This document shows positions 9,475 to 17,818 of a stretch of DNA of 64,000 bases, piece after piece. The translations under genes were made by a program, and so were the position numbers. The notes beneath the pieces are model-generated. The model worked only from the letters and a program-made list of their open reading frames with translations, was not told where the DNA came from and did not search any database. Source of the DNA: Kribbella capetownensis (GTDB taxonomy: Bacteria; Actinomycetota; Actinomycetes; Propionibacteriales; Kribbellaceae); the NCBI RefSeq assembly GCF_004331485.1, contig NZ_SJKD01000003.1, forward strand, positions 710,748 to 774,747, read 5' to 3'. Every line of letters begins with the position of its first letter. Within the stretch, counting starts at the first letter, position 1.

Positions 9475-10341
9475 GTGATGGAGGAACTCAGGCCACTGCT
9501 GCTGTCGATCGCGTACCGGATGCTGGGGAGCTTCGGCGACGCGGAAGACGTCGTTCAGGAGGCCTATCTCCGGCTGCACCGCGAAAAGGACGTCGAGTCG
9601 CCGAAGGCGTTCCTCACCACCGTCACGACCCGGCTCGCGATCGACCAACTGCGGTCCGCGCGCCGCAAACGCGAGCTGTACGTCGGCCCGTGGCTGCCCG
9701 AACCGGCCGTCGACGAGTACGTCGATCTCGCCGACCGAGCCGCGCTCTCGGACTCGCTATCGACCGCGTTCCTCGTCGTTCTCGAGCGGCTGTCTCCCGA
9801 TCAGCGTGCGGTGTTCCTCCTCTGCGACGTCTTCGGCTACCCGTACGACGAGGTCGCCGGCATCATCGGCAAGACCCCATCAGCCTGCCGCCAACTCGCC
9901 GTACGCGCGCGTCGCCGGCTCGCCGACGAACGCCCGCGCTTCGACGCGTCCCGGCAGGAAAGAGACGAGCTCGTACGGCGCTTCGTCGCGGCGGCGCAAC
10001 GTGGTGAGCTCGAGGAGCTGGTCGAGTTGTTGACACCGGACGCGACGTTCACCGGCGACGGTGGTGGGAAGGGTGGGTTCCCACGGCCGGTGCATGGAGC
10101 GCGGAACGTTGCCCGGATGCTGGTCGGTGCGTTCGTCAAGCTCCGCGGTCATGACCTGACCGCCGAGCCGGTACACGTCGGCGGTCAGCCCGCCCTCCGC
10201 ATCCGCGACCTCGCGAACCGCACGGCCGCCGTCTGGTCCTTCGTCGTTGCCGAGGGCCAGATCACCACCATCCACGGCGTCGTCAACCCCGACAAACTCG
10301 ACCACCTCCAACCCTCAGACCAGGCCGACAACCAAGGCTGA
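9475..10341 (+). CDS. sigJ: ECF41-group RNA polymerase sigma factor with SnoaL-like C-terminal domain
   Basis: An extracytoplasmic-function sigma factor of 288 residues: sigma region 2 (about 1-65), region 4 (about 105-160) and a C-terminal NTF2/SnoaL-like domain that replaces a separate anti-sigma factor. Both ECF41 hallmarks are present, the linker WLPEP (about 73-77) and the C-terminal DGGGK (about 195-199). The start is GTG at 9475 or ATG at 9478, both next to a likely transcription start. It is divergent from DoxX and shares mirrored ECF41 promoters with it, so it should control itself and doxX. The signal it senses is unknown. Confidence 0.9.
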   Translation: MMEELRPLLLSIAYRMLGSFGDAEDVVQEAYLRLHREKDVESPKAFLTTVTTRLAIDQLRSARRKRELYVGPWLPEPAVDEYVDLADRAALSDSLSTAFLVVLERLSPDQRAVFLLCDVFGYPYDEVAGIIGKTPSACRQLAVRARRRLADERPRFDASRQERDELVRRFVAAAQRGELEELVELLTPDATFTGDGGGKGGFPRPVHGARNVARMLVGAFVKLRGHDLTAEPVHVGGQPALRIRDLANRTAAVWSFVVAEGQITTIHGVVNPDKLDHLQPSDQADNQG

Positions 10342-10461
10342 AGGACCCACCCGCACGGTCGCGTCCCCGCCTGTCTCGACATCAGCCACCTTCACCGATT
10401 CAGGATCACGGCTGCCCGCTGGGTAGAACGCACCTGATATTTGTCCGATCCGGGAGATAAC

Positions 10462-11871
10462 GTGCCTGGGGTGAGCAGCCTTCCACGGAGTACCCCAGAG
10501 GACCAGGGACTGTCCGGCGCCGCACTCGATGCGTTCGTCGTCGCCCTGGACGAGTCCGAGCCAGAGATCCAGACCGTGATGCTGCTGCAGCACGGTCACG
10601 TCGTACTCGAGGAGGAGTGGTCGCCGTACCGGCTGGCCGATCCGCATCTGCTGTTCTCGGTGTCGAAGAGCTTCACCTCGACCGGGGTCGGGCTGGCGAT
10701 CGACGCCGGCCTGCTGGCGCTGGACGACAAGGTGATCTCGTTCTTCGAGGCCGACGAGCTGCCGGAGACGATCAGCGACAACCTGGCCGCGATGACGGTC
10801 CGGCATCTGCTCACCATGACGACAGGCCACAGCGAGGACACCGTCGCGGCGCTTTCACGGGACCGCCGGATGGTCAAGATCTTCCTCGGTCTCGACGTCG
10901 ACCACGAGCCGGGAACGGTGTTCGTCTACAACAGCGGCGCGACGTACATGCTGTCCGCGATCCTGCAGCGGCTGACCGGTGAGCGGCTGTTCGACTACCT
11001 GAAGCCGCGGCTGTTCGAGCCGCTCGGGATCACCGAGGCGACCTGGCAGGTGTCGAGGGAAGGCATCACCGTCGGCGGCTGGGGGCTGAGCATCAACACC
11101 GAGTCGCTGGCGAAGTTCGGCCAGCTCCTCCTGCAACACGGCGCGTGGGAGGGCAAGCAACTCGTCCCGGCCGAGTGGTACGAGGCGGCGACCTCCAAGC
11201 AGGTGCCCAACGACCACCAGGAGAACCCGGACTGGCAGCAGGGCTACGGCTTCCAGTTCTGGCGCGGGCGGAACAACACCTACCGCGGCGACGGCGCGTT
11301 CGGTCAGTTCGTCATGATCCTCCCCGACCACGACGCGGCCCTGATCGTCACCAGCGCGACGGGCGACATGCAGGCCATCGTCGACACGGTCTGGGACCAC
11401 CTGCTGCCCGCGCTCGAGGGCAAGGAGGTCACGCCGGTGGCGCGGCCCGATCGGCTCGAGCTGCCGCCGCCGACCGGTCCCGCACCGACGGGCGGGGACG
11501 GCCAGACGTACCGGTTCGCAGAGAACATCGTCGGGCTGACGGCAGTTCGCCTCGACCCCGACGGGACCGGCACGTTCTCGCTGCTCGGCGTCGAGCGGGA
11601 TTCGGACGGGCCGACCGAGATCGTTTGCGCGGGCGGCGACTGGCGTGAGCAATCGAGTAACGGCGTACTCCTGGATGCGGTCGCCCCGGAGGTGCAGCGC
11701 GTCGTGACCAGTGCCTACGGTGACGGCGACGCGTTCGTCGCGACGATCCGTTGGCTCGAAACGCCGTTCGTCGCGAGGCTCGCCTGCCGCACGGCCGACG
11801 GGCAGATGACGATCGACGTCAACCTCAACGTGTCCTTCGGCCCGACCGAGCTGACGCTGACATCGGAGTAA
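10462..11871 (+). CDS. Serine hydrolase of the class C beta-lactamase/esterase family
   Basis: A 469-residue penicillin-binding-protein-like hydrolase. It has the nucleophile motif SVSK (Ser66, Lys69) and the second motif YNSG around residue 155, with HLLTMTTGH between, as in EstB/AmpC-like esterases. No signal peptide is visible, so a cytoplasmic esterase or amidase is likelier than a resistance enzyme. The last 130 residues form an extra domain without a recognised function. GTG at 10462 is chosen because GGGAG lies 6 nt upstream; an in-frame TTG at 10441 has no such site. It is a single gene, convergent with lacI. Confidence 0.8.
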   Translation: MPGVSSLPRSTPEDQGLSGAALDAFVVALDESEPEIQTVMLLQHGHVVLEEEWSPYRLADPHLLFSVSKSFTSTGVGLAIDAGLLALDDKVISFFEADELPETISDNLAAMTVRHLLTMTTGHSEDTVAALSRDRRMVKIFLGLDVDHEPGTVFVYNSGATYMLSAILQRLTGERLFDYLKPRLFEPLGITEATWQVSREGITVGGWGLSINTESLAKFGQLLLQHGAWEGKQLVPAEWYEAATSKQVPNDHQENPDWQQGYGFQFWRGRNNTYRGDGAFGQFVMILPDHDAALIVTSATGDMQAIVDTVWDHLLPALEGKEVTPVARPDRLELPPPTGPAPTGGDGQTYRFAENIVGLTAVRLDPDGTGTFSLLGVERDSDGPTEIVCAGGDWREQSSNGVLLDAVAPEVQRVVTSAYGDGDAFVATIRWLETPFVARLACRTADGQMTIDVNLNVSFGPTELTLTSE

Positions 11872-11904
11872 CGGTCGGCTGATGGGGGCTGCCGGCGGGC
11901 GGCG

Positions 11905-12906
11905 TCAGTCGGCGGGCGCGGCGGTCGAGTGCCGAACGACGAGAGACGCGGGCAGGAGCTCCTCCTGGGGCACCTGCCCGGTCTCCAACTGCTGATGGAG
12001 ACCGGCCCACGCGCGGCGGCCGAGCTCCTCCTTCGGCAGACTGACGGTGGTCAGCGGCGGGCCGAGGAACGCAGCGACCGGGATGTCGTCGAACCCGACA
12101 ACAGACAGCCGCGACGGCACGTCCATCTCGAGCTCCCGCAACCGCGCCAGCGCACCGATCGCGACCAGATCGTTGAAGGCAATCACCGCCGTCACACCCT
12201 GATCGAGTAGCTCGGGCAGCTTGGCGTGACCGTCGTCGCTCGTCGACCCTGCCTCCGTCGACGACACGCTGACGCCGAGGTCCGCGGCCGCGGTACTCAG
12301 GCCCTCTCGCCGCAAGCCGTCCGACCACGAAGTACCCGGACCACCGAGGTAGCCGATCTGCTGGTGCCCGAGCTGCGCGAGATGTGCAACCGCCTGCCGC
12401 ATGCCCGAGGCGGAGTCGATCCCCACGGTCCCGAACGGCAAGTCGCCCACCGAGCGGTTCGTGCAGACGATGGGTACGCCGAGCGCCGGCAACGTGGCGA
12501 GACTGCTCTGCGGCATCCGCGGTGAACACAGGATGATGCCGTCGCAACTACCCGCCAACTGAGCCACGAGCTGCAGCTCCTGATCAGCGTCCTCACCAGA
12601 GTCCACCACGAGCAGGCGATGATCACCGGCAGACACCTCCTCGGCCAACCCCTTCAGCACATGCGGGAAGAACGGGTTCGCCAGATCGGGTACGACGACA
12701 CCGATCGTGCTGGTCACGCCACGCCGGAAGTCTCGCGCAACCATGTTCGGCCGGTAGCCGAGCTCGGTCGCCGCCTTCCGCACTCGGGTCGCGAGCACCT
12801 CGTCGGCGACCGGTCGCCCGTTCAGCACCCGCGACACAGTGGAGATCGACACCTCGGCTTGACGCGCGATGTCGACGATCGTCGTGCGCTTCCCGGATCT
12901 GGTCAC
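11905..12906 (-). CDS. LacI-family transcriptional regulator
   Basis: A 333-residue repressor with the N-terminal LacI helix-turn-helix (TIVDIARQAEVSISTVSRVLNG), the hinge region, and a periplasmic-binding-protein-like sugar domain (IGVVVPDLANPFF, GFDDIPVA). The start is GTG with a GGGGAGGA site upstream. It is divergent from two secreted glycosidase genes whose promoter carries a LacI-type palindrome with central CG, so it most likely represses them until their sugar product is present. Confidence 0.92.
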   Translation of the reverse strand: MTRSGKRTTIVDIARQAEVSISTVSRVLNGRPVADEVLATRVRKAATELGYRPNMVARDFRRGVTSTIGVVVPDLANPFFPHVLKGLAEEVSAGDHRLLVVDSGEDADQELQLVAQLAGSCDGIILCSPRMPQSSLATLPALGVPIVCTNRSVGDLPFGTVGIDSASGMRQAVAHLAQLGHQQIGYLGGPGTSWSDGLRREGLSTAAADLGVSVSSTEAGSTSDDGHAKLPELLDQGVTAVIAFNDLVAIGALARLRELEMDVPSRLSVVGFDDIPVAAFLGPPLTTVSLPKEELGRRAWAGLHQQLETGQVPQEELLPASLVVRHSTAAPAD

Positions 12907-12990
12907 GGTCCTCCCCTACAGGTCTGCGGGCACGAGGCTACCCGCAGCGCGCGGTCAGCGATCCGCGGGAAGTTCGCCACGCCCGAGGGG

Positions 12991-13037
12991 TTGACATGGT
13001 TAGAATCTCACAGAAGTCTAATCAGACAACGTTTTCT
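12991..13037 (+). promoter_or_regulatory. Promoter with LacI-type operator for the GH79 genes
   Basis: TTGACA (12991-12996) is a perfect -35 box; a TCTAAT-like -10 (13017-13022) stands at a rather long 20-nt spacing. Immediately downstream lies AGACAACGTTTTCT (13024-13037), a palindrome with 6 of 7 pairs matching around the central CG that is typical of LacI-family operators. Repressor bound there would block initiation. Confidence 0.6.
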
Positions 13038-13081
13038 CAGCCACTCCGGTGCCCTGCCGGAGCCTCCCCAGAGGTTGATTG

Positions 13082-14596
13082 ATGAGCCGACGCGGCCCCA
13101 GGCGCCGGGCGGTCGTTACCGCCCTCGCGCTGTTCGCCCTCCCCCTGACCTTGCTCGCACCCAGTACTCCGGACGCCGATGCCGCGCCCGACGTACTCCC
13201 TGCGGCACCGAGAGCTGTGGCGAGCGACTTCGTCGGGCTGAGCATCGAGTGGTCGCTGATCGAGCGCTACATGGGCCCGACCGCGCGGCCGGCGTTCGTG
13301 CAACTGCTGCGGAACCTCGGCAGCGGCGTACTGCGCATCGGCGGTTCGTCCCAGGACCTGATGCCGTTCGACCCGGCCGCGCCGAACACCGACGAGATCA
13401 TCACGCCCGAGGATCTCCGCAACATCCGCGCGACACTCGACCAGGCAAGCCACGGCCACGACGCCTGGCGGGTTGTGCTCGGCACGGCGATGTCGCCGCC
13501 GAAGGAGACGCGGCCGTTCGTCAGCCCTGAGCACGCCAAGGCGTTCGCGACCGCGGTCCGCGAGACCTTCCGGCCCGGACAGGTGATCGGCATCGAACTC
13601 GGCAACGAACCCGATCTGTCGTACGGCACCTCCGGGCTCGACCGGTACGTCGCCGATCTGCCCCTGTACGCGGCCGCGATCAGCCCGACCAAGGCGATCA
13701 CGCCGAACACGAGCGAGGACATCCTGCCCTGGGAGCAGATCCATGAACGCACAGTCCCGACGCGATGGTTCTGGAACTGGCAACAGATCCTCGACACCCA
13801 GCGTCCGGTCCACAGCAGCGACCACTTCTATCCGCTCGCGCGGACCTGTGTGAACAAGCCGTACCGCTGCCCGTCCATCCCAGCGCTTCTCTCCGCCGAA
13901 CACCTCGCGAGCCTCGATTACCAGGTGGCGGTGCACAGCGCCGACGCGGCTCAGCGCGGCCTGACCTACCGCCTCGAGGAGACCAACACGGCCGCCGGTC
14001 GTGGCGCGGACGGCGTGAGCAACGTCGCCGCCAGCGCGACGTACGCCGTGGACATGATGTTCCACGTCGCCTGCCCACAGCCGCCGGACGAACCCGGTAG
14101 CAACGCCGACTGCCGGATCGGCGGGGTCGGCGTCAACCTGCACAACGCCGAGGTTCGTGCGTTCTTCGAGCCCGAGGAAGGCAACGGCTACTACAACGCC
14201 GTCAACTACGACCCGTCCCCGGCGATCGGTGCGCCCACCGCGCAACCGGAGTACTACGCCCTGCTCCTCTTCTCGCACTTCGTTCAAGGCGCGAAGACGC
14301 TGCGGCCGGTTGCCACCGGCACCGAGGTCCAGGGGTGGCGCGCCGACGGCCGCCTCGTCCTGATCAACAAGACCGACCATCCGATCACCGTCGCCACACC
14401 GCGTGGTTTTGTCGACCGGTTGACGCCGTACGACCCGACTGGTGCCGGCCGGACCCTCGACGCGCCTCAGGTCCGTATCGACGAGCAGGCAGTCCGGGCC
14501 GACGGCAGCTGGCCCGGGTTCCGTCCTCGGCTCACCCACCAGACAGCCACCACCCTCGTACCCGGCGAGGTCGTTGTCATCAGCAATCATCCGTGA
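13082..14596 (+). CDS. Secreted GH79-like glycoside hydrolase
   Basis: A 504-residue exported glycosidase. Twin-arginine-like or Sec signal peptide (RRGPRRRAVVTALALFAL, cleaved near ADAAP). The TIM-barrel pattern of clan A is visible: VLRIGGSSQDL, the acid/base glutamate in ELGNEPD (E176) and the likely nucleophile in RLEETNT (E299/E300). It resembles GH79 beta-glucuronidase/heparanase-type proteins; the natural glycan is not evident. ATG follows GAGG at 7 nt. It is the first gene of a pair with a paralogue, under the LacI-type operator. Confidence 0.75.
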   Translation: MSRRGPRRRAVVTALALFALPLTLLAPSTPDADAAPDVLPAAPRAVASDFVGLSIEWSLIERYMGPTARPAFVQLLRNLGSGVLRIGGSSQDLMPFDPAAPNTDEIITPEDLRNIRATLDQASHGHDAWRVVLGTAMSPPKETRPFVSPEHAKAFATAVRETFRPGQVIGIELGNEPDLSYGTSGLDRYVADLPLYAAAISPTKAITPNTSEDILPWEQIHERTVPTRWFWNWQQILDTQRPVHSSDHFYPLARTCVNKPYRCPSIPALLSAEHLASLDYQVAVHSADAAQRGLTYRLEETNTAAGRGADGVSNVAASATYAVDMMFHVACPQPPDEPGSNADCRIGGVGVNLHNAEVRAFFEPEEGNGYYNAVNYDPSPAIGAPTAQPEYYALLLFSHFVQGAKTLRPVATGTEVQGWRADGRLVLINKTDHPITVATPRGFVDRLTPYDPTGAGRTLDAPQVRIDEQAVRADGSWPGFRPRLTHQTATTLVPGEVVVISNHP

Positions 14597-14609
14597 GGAG
14601 ACCGCCCCG

Positions 14610-16187
14610 ATGAGATCCCTGCTCGCCACCACCCTGGCGGTGGCGCTCGCCGGCACCGGAACCCTGGTCGCCGGCGCCGCCCCGCCACCTACCAGCGACA
14701 CACCGCCGCCGCTCGCCAGCGATGTCCGGCTGACCGTCACCAGCGACCGGACCAACGCCTCGATCACGGGTGACAACCAAGGCTTCTCGGTCGAGTCCGC
14801 CGACTTCGCGCACGGGTACCTGACCCGCCAACGGATGGCGCAGCGGCTGAAGACCCTGGGTCCGGGCGTACTGCGCCTCGGCGGCTACTCGATGGATCTG
14901 GTCTGGCCGGCGTTCGGCGCCGCGAAGGACACCCCGGCACCCGACTGGGCCATCGGTGGCACCGTCGACCAGGGCGACTTCACCGAGCTCCGTTCCCTGC
15001 TGCACGAGTCCGGCTGGAAGGTCACTCTGGGAGCGCCGCTGCTGTCGGTGCTCAACGGACAGGTCACCCTCGACCAGGTGGTCGAGGAGGTCGCCGCCGC
15101 CCACGCGACGCTCGGCGACGACCTGCTCTCGGTTGAGCTCGGCAATGAGTACGACCACGTCACGACGCTGACGCCGGCGCAGTACTGGGAGACGATGAAG
15201 CAGTACGCCGCGGCCATCGAGCAACGGTTGCCACACGCAAGGATCAAGGTGACCGGGCCATCGGCGAACACCGCGAAGACGAACACGAAACTGGACGAGT
15301 TCACCGCCGCTGTTGCCGCGGACACCAGCGTCAAGCCGGACGAGGTGATCAGCGAGATCGCCTCGCACTGGTACCCGGGTAGTCACTGCGGCTCGTCCAA
15401 CCTGACCATCCCGCAGTTGATGTCGGCCACCACGCACACGAATACCGACGCCAAGCTGCAGGGCATCATGCAGCTGAGCAGCCGGCTGCCGGGCATCCCG
15501 ATGACGATCAACGAGTCCAACAGCGCGTCGTGCAGCGGCCAGCCCGGCGTCAGCACCAGCTTCGCGACGTCACTGTGGTCGCTCGACTACCTGCTCCAGA
15601 CCGCTCAGAGCGGTGTGAGCCGCGTGCAGTTCCACACCAACACAGCCGCCATCTGTGGTGACTTCAAGCCGCGCGACTCGCCGGAGTACCCAATCTCGTA
15701 CCGGTACTACGGTGCGTTCTGCGCCGCCGATCAGGCGGCGATGGACAAGGGTGAGCTGTCCGCGACACCGCTGTACTACGGCATCTGGGCGTTCCGTCAG
15801 GTGCCTCGCGGCCGGTTCGTCGACCTGGATCTGCCGGAGACCGAGCTCGGCAAACTGCGGGCGTACGGCGTCGAGGGCCGGCACGGTGAGCTGACCGTCG
15901 TACTGATCAACGTTCAGGACCCGGCCGCGGCGGACAGCACCGCCTCGCGTGTCACGCTCGACCTGCCCTCGCGGTTCCGTCACGGCAAGAGCGTCACGCT
16001 GCGCTCGAGCGACGTTGCCGGCCTCGCCTCGTCGGACGCTTCCAAGGTCACGCTCGGCGACCGGCAGATCCGTCCGAACGGCACGGCCACCGGCGCACCG
16101 GTCGGGCAGCGGGTCCCGGTGGACGGCAACACCCTCGCCGCCACGGTCCAGCCAGGCACCGCACAACTCATCACCTTGACGCGCTGA
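14610..16187 (+). CDS. Secreted GH79-family glycoside hydrolase (second copy)
   Basis: A 525-residue paralogue of the preceding protein: signal peptide (about 1-23), then VLRLGGYSMDLVW, the acid/base glutamate in ELGNEYDH, the nucleophile in MTINESNSASC, and a C-terminal beta domain. GH79 enzymes cut glucuronic-acid-containing or related beta-linked glycans. The chosen ATG has GAGGAG 9 nt upstream and gives a proper signal peptide; a longer frame reading into the upstream gene does not. It lies 13 nt after its partner and is co-transcribed. Sequence divergence between the two suggests different substrates or complementary steps. Confidence 0.78.
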   Translation: MRSLLATTLAVALAGTGTLVAGAAPPPTSDTPPPLASDVRLTVTSDRTNASITGDNQGFSVESADFAHGYLTRQRMAQRLKTLGPGVLRLGGYSMDLVWPAFGAAKDTPAPDWAIGGTVDQGDFTELRSLLHESGWKVTLGAPLLSVLNGQVTLDQVVEEVAAAHATLGDDLLSVELGNEYDHVTTLTPAQYWETMKQYAAAIEQRLPHARIKVTGPSANTAKTNTKLDEFTAAVAADTSVKPDEVISEIASHWYPGSHCGSSNLTIPQLMSATTHTNTDAKLQGIMQLSSRLPGIPMTINESNSASCSGQPGVSTSFATSLWSLDYLLQTAQSGVSRVQFHTNTAAICGDFKPRDSPEYPISYRYYGAFCAADQAAMDKGELSATPLYYGIWAFRQVPRGRFVDLDLPETELGKLRAYGVEGRHGELTVVLINVQDPAAADSTASRVTLDLPSRFRHGKSVTLRSSDVAGLASSDASKVTLGDRQIRPNGTATGAPVGQRVPVDGNTLAATVQPGTAQLITLTR

Positions 16188-16198
16188 CCCCTCCCCCA

Positions 16199-16238
16199 GC
16201 GTGCGTCGTACCCCGGCCTGGCGGGGTACGACGCACGC
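16199..16238 (+). terminator. Terminator after the GH79 pair
   Basis: A perfect 17-bp stem (16199-16215 with 16222-16238) and 6-nt loop, 11 nt after the stop codon. No U-tract. Confidence 0.8.
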
Positions 16239-16253
16239 GCGTGACATGGATCA

Positions 16254-16280
16254 CGTCACAAGGCGCCGCCGTCGCGTGTC
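16254..16280 (+). promoter_or_regulatory. Candidate ECF41-like promoter of the SDR gene
   Basis: CGTCACA (16254-16260), exactly 16 nt, TGTC (16277-16280): one mismatch in each element compared with TGTCACA-16-CGTC. The same spacing occurs at the DoxX/sigJ promoters 7 kb upstream. Epimerase-like SDR proteins are among the known ECF41-associated gene types, so control by the same sigma factor is plausible. Confidence 0.4.
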
Positions 16281-16316
16281 CTCCGGGTCGTAACAACAGA
16301 CGACGGAGGAATGACA

Positions 16317-17255
16317 ATGAAGGTATTGGTGGCAGGCGCGACCGGCGGACTGGGCCGGTCGCTGGTCCCGCAACTGGTGGCGGCCGGTCACGAGGTGGTC
16401 GGCATGATCCGGTCGGAGTCGAAGGCGGCCTCGATCAAGGCGCTCGGTGCGAACGTCGTCCTGGCCGACGGTCTGGACGCGGCCGCGGTGAAGGCCGCGG
16501 TGGACACCGTCCGCCCGGAGGTCGTCGTACATCAGATGACCGCGCTCAAGAGCGGGATCAACTTCAAGAAGTTCGACGAGAGCTTCGCGATGACGAACCG
16601 GCTGCGCATCGAGGGCACCGACAACCTGCTCTCCGCATCCCAGGCTGCCGGCGTACGACGGTTCGTCGTCCAGTCGTACGCCGGCTGGAACCTGCAACAC
16701 GGCGGATCCGCGACGAAGACCGAGGCGGACCCGCTCGACCCGAACCCGGCGGCCGCCCAGCGGCAGTCGATGGCCGGGATCAAGCACGTGGAGTCGGCGG
16801 TCACCAACGCCGCCGGGATCGAGGGCATCGCCTTGCGGTACGGGGCGTTCTACGGTCCGACCGGTGACATCGGCAAGGGTGGATCGATGGTCGAGATGAT
16901 CCGGAAGCGCCAACTGCCGTTGATCGGCGACGGCGCCGGTGTGTGGTCGTTCATCCACTACGACGACGCGGCCGACGCCACCGTGAAGGCGGTCGAGAGC
17001 GATGCGACCGGCATCTACCAGATCGCCGACGACGACCCGGCTCAGGCTGCTGTTTGGCTGCCGGAGTTCGCCCGCATCCTGGGCGTGAAGGGTCCGCGCC
17101 ACGTCCCCGTCTGGCTGGGCCGCCTGGCCGCCGGCGAGGTCGGCGTCGCCGCCTTCACCACGATGCGCGGTGCCGACAACTCCCTCGCGAAGGCGACCTT
17201 CGACTGGCAACCCGGCTACGCCTCCTGGCGCGAAGGCTTCCGCAAGGGCCTCTAA
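16317..17255 (+). CDS. NAD(P)-dependent epimerase/dehydratase-like protein (extended SDR)
   Basis: A 312-residue Rossmann-fold protein with the nucleotide motif VAGATGGLG at the N-terminus and a later tyrosine in SYAGWN. Later segments (GNLGRGGSMV-like and FIHYDDAA) match epimerases and isoflavone-reductase-like SDRs acting on sugars or small aromatics. The substrate is unknown. GGAGGA ends 6 nt before the ATG at 16317; the in-frame ATG at 16311 would touch it, so the shorter form is preferred. It is a single gene between terminators with a possible ECF41 promoter. Confidence 0.8.
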   Translation: MKVLVAGATGGLGRSLVPQLVAAGHEVVGMIRSESKAASIKALGANVVLADGLDAAAVKAAVDTVRPEVVVHQMTALKSGINFKKFDESFAMTNRLRIEGTDNLLSASQAAGVRRFVVQSYAGWNLQHGGSATKTEADPLDPNPAAAQRQSMAGIKHVESAVTNAAGIEGIALRYGAFYGPTGDIGKGGSMVEMIRKRQLPLIGDGAGVWSFIHYDDAADATVKAVESDATGIYQIADDDPAQAAVWLPEFARILGVKGPRHVPVWLGRLAAGEVGVAAFTTMRGADNSLAKATFDWQPGYASWREGFRKGL

Positions 17256-17270
17256 CCCACAACAACAACC

Positions 17271-17298
17271 GCACCCCGGCAGACAACTGCCGGGGTGC
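17271..17298. terminator. Bidirectional terminator between SDR and DUF3830 genes
   Basis: An 11-bp perfect stem (17271-17281 with 17288-17298) with a 6-nt loop between two convergent genes. Confidence 0.75.
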
Positions 17299-17317
17299 TC
17301 TCGTGCTGCCGGGTGCT

Positions 17318-17818
17318 TCAGTCGCGGCGGTCGAAGCTCAGCGTCTCGCCGCGTGCGCCGCCCATCCACAGATCCTGGCAAGCCGCCGCAAAGCCATCCA
17401 GATTGTCGACAATCGCACCGAACACAGTGCCCGGCACCCACCCCTGGTCGCCGTTGATCAGCAGATTGTTCCGCCCGTAGAACACAGCCAGGTCGACAAT
17501 CGCCCCCGTCGTACCCGTCCCCGTCGTGTTCTCGTACCCGTACGCCGGATTCCCCAGATCATCGGAGTCGAACGAGAACCAGCACAGATCGCCCGGAATC
17601 GGCGTGACAGTCGTGTTCTCCTTGCCAGGATCAGCCGCCGCGAACCCAGGCAGCAGCGTGTAGATCTCGTTCCGCGCGTACTTCCCATGAAACACCGGCG
17701 CCGACAACGGCAGCGCATCCCACACCGCCTTGCAGGTCCGCGGCGCGACGTCCTCGAGCAACTGCGCAACGCAGCTCACACCGCGCTTGTCCAGGCTGAC
17801 GGTGACGTACTTGCTCAT
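17318..17818 (-). CDS. DUF3830-type (cyclophilin-like) protein
   Basis: A 166-residue cytoplasmic protein that I match to the DUF3830 family from its overall pattern (the start SKYVTVSL, AVWDALPLSAPVFHGKYARNEIY, PGDLCWF). The function is not established. The ATG at 17818 overlaps the amidase stop (ATGA), and the hydroxyacid dehydrogenase precedes the amidase with the same overlap, so three genes form a tightly coupled operon reading leftwards. Its coding sequence contains one exact copy of the island palindrome (17402-17413). A role as a binding or isomerising partner for the amidase substrate is a guess. Confidence 0.65.
   Translation of the reverse strand: MSKYVTVSLDKRGVSCVAQLLEDVAPRTCKAVWDALPLSAPVFHGKYARNEIYTLLPGFAAADPGKENTTVTPIPGDLCWFSFDSDDLGNPAYGYENTTGTGTTGAIVDLAVFYGRNNLLINGDQGWVPGTVFGAIVDNLDGFAAACQDLWMGGARGETLSFDRRD
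17402..17413. repeat. Intragenic copy of the island palindrome
   Basis: ATTGTCGACAAT lies inside the DUF3830 coding sequence, read on the minus strand as Ile-Val-Asp-Asn. It uses the rare Ile codon ATT. Confidence 0.85.

Noticed and set aside
10462..11871. Beta-lactamase resistance gene
   Set aside because: There is an SxxK motif but no signal peptide, and the extra C-terminal domain fits esterase-like serine hydrolases better.
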